This document shows positions 62,348 to 64,000 of a stretch of DNA of 64,000 nt, piece by piece (within the stretch, counting starts at the first letter, position 1; each line of letters begins with the position of its first letter). A program made the position numbers and the translations under genes. Below the pieces are notes generated by a model, which was not told where the DNA came from, made no database searches, and saw only the letters and a list, made by a program, of their open reading frames with translations. Location: positions 62,001 through 126,000 of the forward strand of contig JAUCBJ010007696.1 in the NCBI GenBank assembly GCA_032718475.1. Direction: 5' to 3'. The DNA comes from Nemertoderma westbladi. Lineage: Eukaryota > Xenacoelomorpha > Nemertodermatida > Nemertodermatidae.

Positions 62348-63400
62348 GCAATAATCTCAGCATGATTTTGTTGTTTCGTATTGCTAGATCAACAGCATAA
62401 TTCAGTCATCAGTAATGGAATACCGAACGCAGTAGTGCAGTGCACAGCACATTCCAGCTTACAGAATAATACACTACATTACCAGACCAGTACCAGAGTA
62501 CTGCAGTACTGAAATAGAAGTGCACTGGCTGGCACTTAAACTTTTCGACCTCCACATTGGCCATTTTTGAAAATACCAGAATTTTATAAACCTTGCCAAT
62601 TAAATCAGCACATTCTAAAACCTTAGTAGCCAAACTATAAGACCAAATTACCAGTTTTGGCTATTTGAAAATTTAGAGCTACTTGTAATTTTGGTGCTCT
62701 TTTGGTGTCTATTATAAAATAAACAATGAAGATTTTATTCTAATTTCGCTTTCGATTACTAATAATTATTTCGACTAACCAAAAAAGCATAATATGGTTT
62801 AATGGTTATACCAAAGTCTTTGAAGGGTGATGTATTTTGTGTAATTTTATCAATTCCGAAATGTTCCGAAATGGTATGGGTTCCAGGAACTCATCATATC
62901 TCGTAAACTACTGGAGCTATTAACTTTTTATTTGTCTCATCTGAAAGAGGATATAATTTTAGTTAGGGACAAGTACTTTCGACGCGCCTGACATATTGTA
63001 TCAGGAGTTTTATTTAAGAGATATAACTGGCCCACTAAATTTAGGGGCTTTTCAGCAGCTTGGCGGGTCGTATCTATAGTACGTCATGATTTCATGTAAT
63101 AGCTGATTATAATCAAAATAATTAAAATTAATTAATTTTTTTTTAATTAGCTAATTAAAAATTCAATAAAATAAATATTGTAGAGTCAATCGTGCTGAAT
63201 CCACAAAAGTCAAAATTTCATGTCATGAAGTTTGGACCAAGATTGCCTTAAATGTTTACCTTAAAGAACATTTCCTTGAAGGAAGTAACACTGCAACCTG
63301 TTAATTTCCATCATCAATAATCACAGTAACATCATTGATTCAACCAACCTATTGCGCTCCCCCTTCCTTCTCCTTGGTTCTCATGGAGTTTTTCTTTACG
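62348..63400. other. Unassigned AT-rich sequence
   Basis: No supported gene. Short frames only; parts (about 62880-63070) read like generic dispersed repeat sequence but I cannot assign a family. Confidence 0.4.
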
Positions 63401-63540
63401 GCCTTTAAAGATGCCAGTAGTGGAGAGAAACTCTGCAACCCGAGGTGGGGGAAAGGCGGCGAGACAACGGGTTGAGGTACTTCCGATTGTGGCGACGCAT
63501 GAATAAACCAGGGTAGCCGCCGCTCTACGGCATAACCTAG
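63401..63540. other. GC-rich island of unknown nature
   Basis: About 140 bp of distinctly GC-rich sequence (gcaacccgaggtgggggaaa, then ggcggcgagacaacgggttg, ending gccgccgctctacggc) in an AT-rich flank. No long frame, no tRNA fold that I can draw. It could be a SINE or small-RNA-derived repeat. Confidence 0.35.
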
Positions 63541-64000
63541 ATAAACCTTATTATTCCTTGATGTATTGACCTCAATTACTGGGGCTAATCGGTAGGCAAA
63601 TTATTCATCAGATCAAGACCCCTGAAAAGGCATTGTTTGTTTTCCATGCAATAATATAAATACTTTTTAGGCTTATTTGAGAAGATTTATATACGTACTG
63701 TATTTATGTAAATTGTAATAGAAGAACCTATTTATTTGTTTTGTCTACTTGTTGGTTTATTATTGAAGCTGTATCCTTTGTTGACATTCGCTATTTTAGT
63801 TGAATCGTTCTCTGAACAGGAGCTCAACCGAACATAAAGAGACGCAACAACATAATTCATTAACTTGGATTCGATAATTTTTTAATATTGGAATTTCGTA
63901 CTAATTACATTTTTGTTCCTGTTCATGATCATAGTCAATACATAAAATTGAAATACAACATAAACGTGTAAGTCGTTTTGTCATTGGGCTAAGGTGTCAA
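63541..64000. other. Unassigned AT-rich sequence to window end
   Basis: No feature recognised. Confidence 0.4.

Overview
The window looks like nuclear DNA of an animal, probably a marine invertebrate. It is AT-rich and intron-dominated. It carries long C/G homopolymers, many short DNA transposons, and one split gene with GT-AG introns and metazoan-type splice sites. The sequence alone does not let me name the species or phylum. There are no bacterial-style genes, rRNA genes or CRISPR arrays, and most open frames in the window are chance frames in repeats.

The only protein-coding gene I can support is one SR splicing factor of the SRSF4/5/6 (Drosophila B52/SRp55) type, on the + strand. Its exons are about 9546-9599 (start of RRM1), 11214-11279 (middle of RRM1), 16306-16650 (end of RRM1, Gly/Arg-rich linker, start of RRM2), 18581-18753 (rest of RRM2, with the SWQDLKD signature built across the splice junction), 18865-18909 (start of the RS tail) and 58422-58494 (end of the RS tail, TAA stop). 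Exons 3 to 6 join in perfect frame with canonical splice sites. With exons 1 and 2 as modelled the protein is about 251 residues. The last intron is about 39.5 kb long.

Region by region: (1) 1-6896 and 11292-15940 are two nearly identical copies of one intronic segment, so the gene carries an internal tandem duplication or the assembly holds both haplotypes. The first copy has an extra 2.25-kb insertion flanked by a 5-bp target duplication. Each copy carries a 1.0-kb Mutator-like element with a 9-bp target duplication. (2) 6897-11291 holds exons 1 and 2. (3) 16306-18909 holds exons 3-5. (4) 19462-29210 is a head-to-tail array of non-autonomous Helitron2/Helentron-like elements. They have asymmetric inverted repeats, a 3' hairpin followed by CTAG, and a CAGY microsatellite; one is interrupted by an 842-bp MITE whose empty site is visible in its neighbours. 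(5) 29599-58421 is one uninterrupted satellite of about 430 monomers of 64 or 70 bp. Its first four or so copies are inverted, and it runs directly into the last exon. (6) 58495-64000 holds the 3' UTR, a minisatellite, a hAT-like MITE containing a tRNA-derived SINE, and AT-rich sequence.

The most striking observation is that the satellite monomer is a copy of the gene's own last 3' splice site: about 46 bp of intron end (branch-like CTGAT, T-rich tract, ATTCCAG) plus the first 24 bp of the terminal coding exon. The last intron of a splicing-factor gene therefore contains several hundred tandem copies of the splice acceptor of its own final exon. Each copy keeps the reading frame but ends in an early stop. 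Whether this is a passive satellite or affects the gene's splicing is open, but the relationship itself is directly readable.
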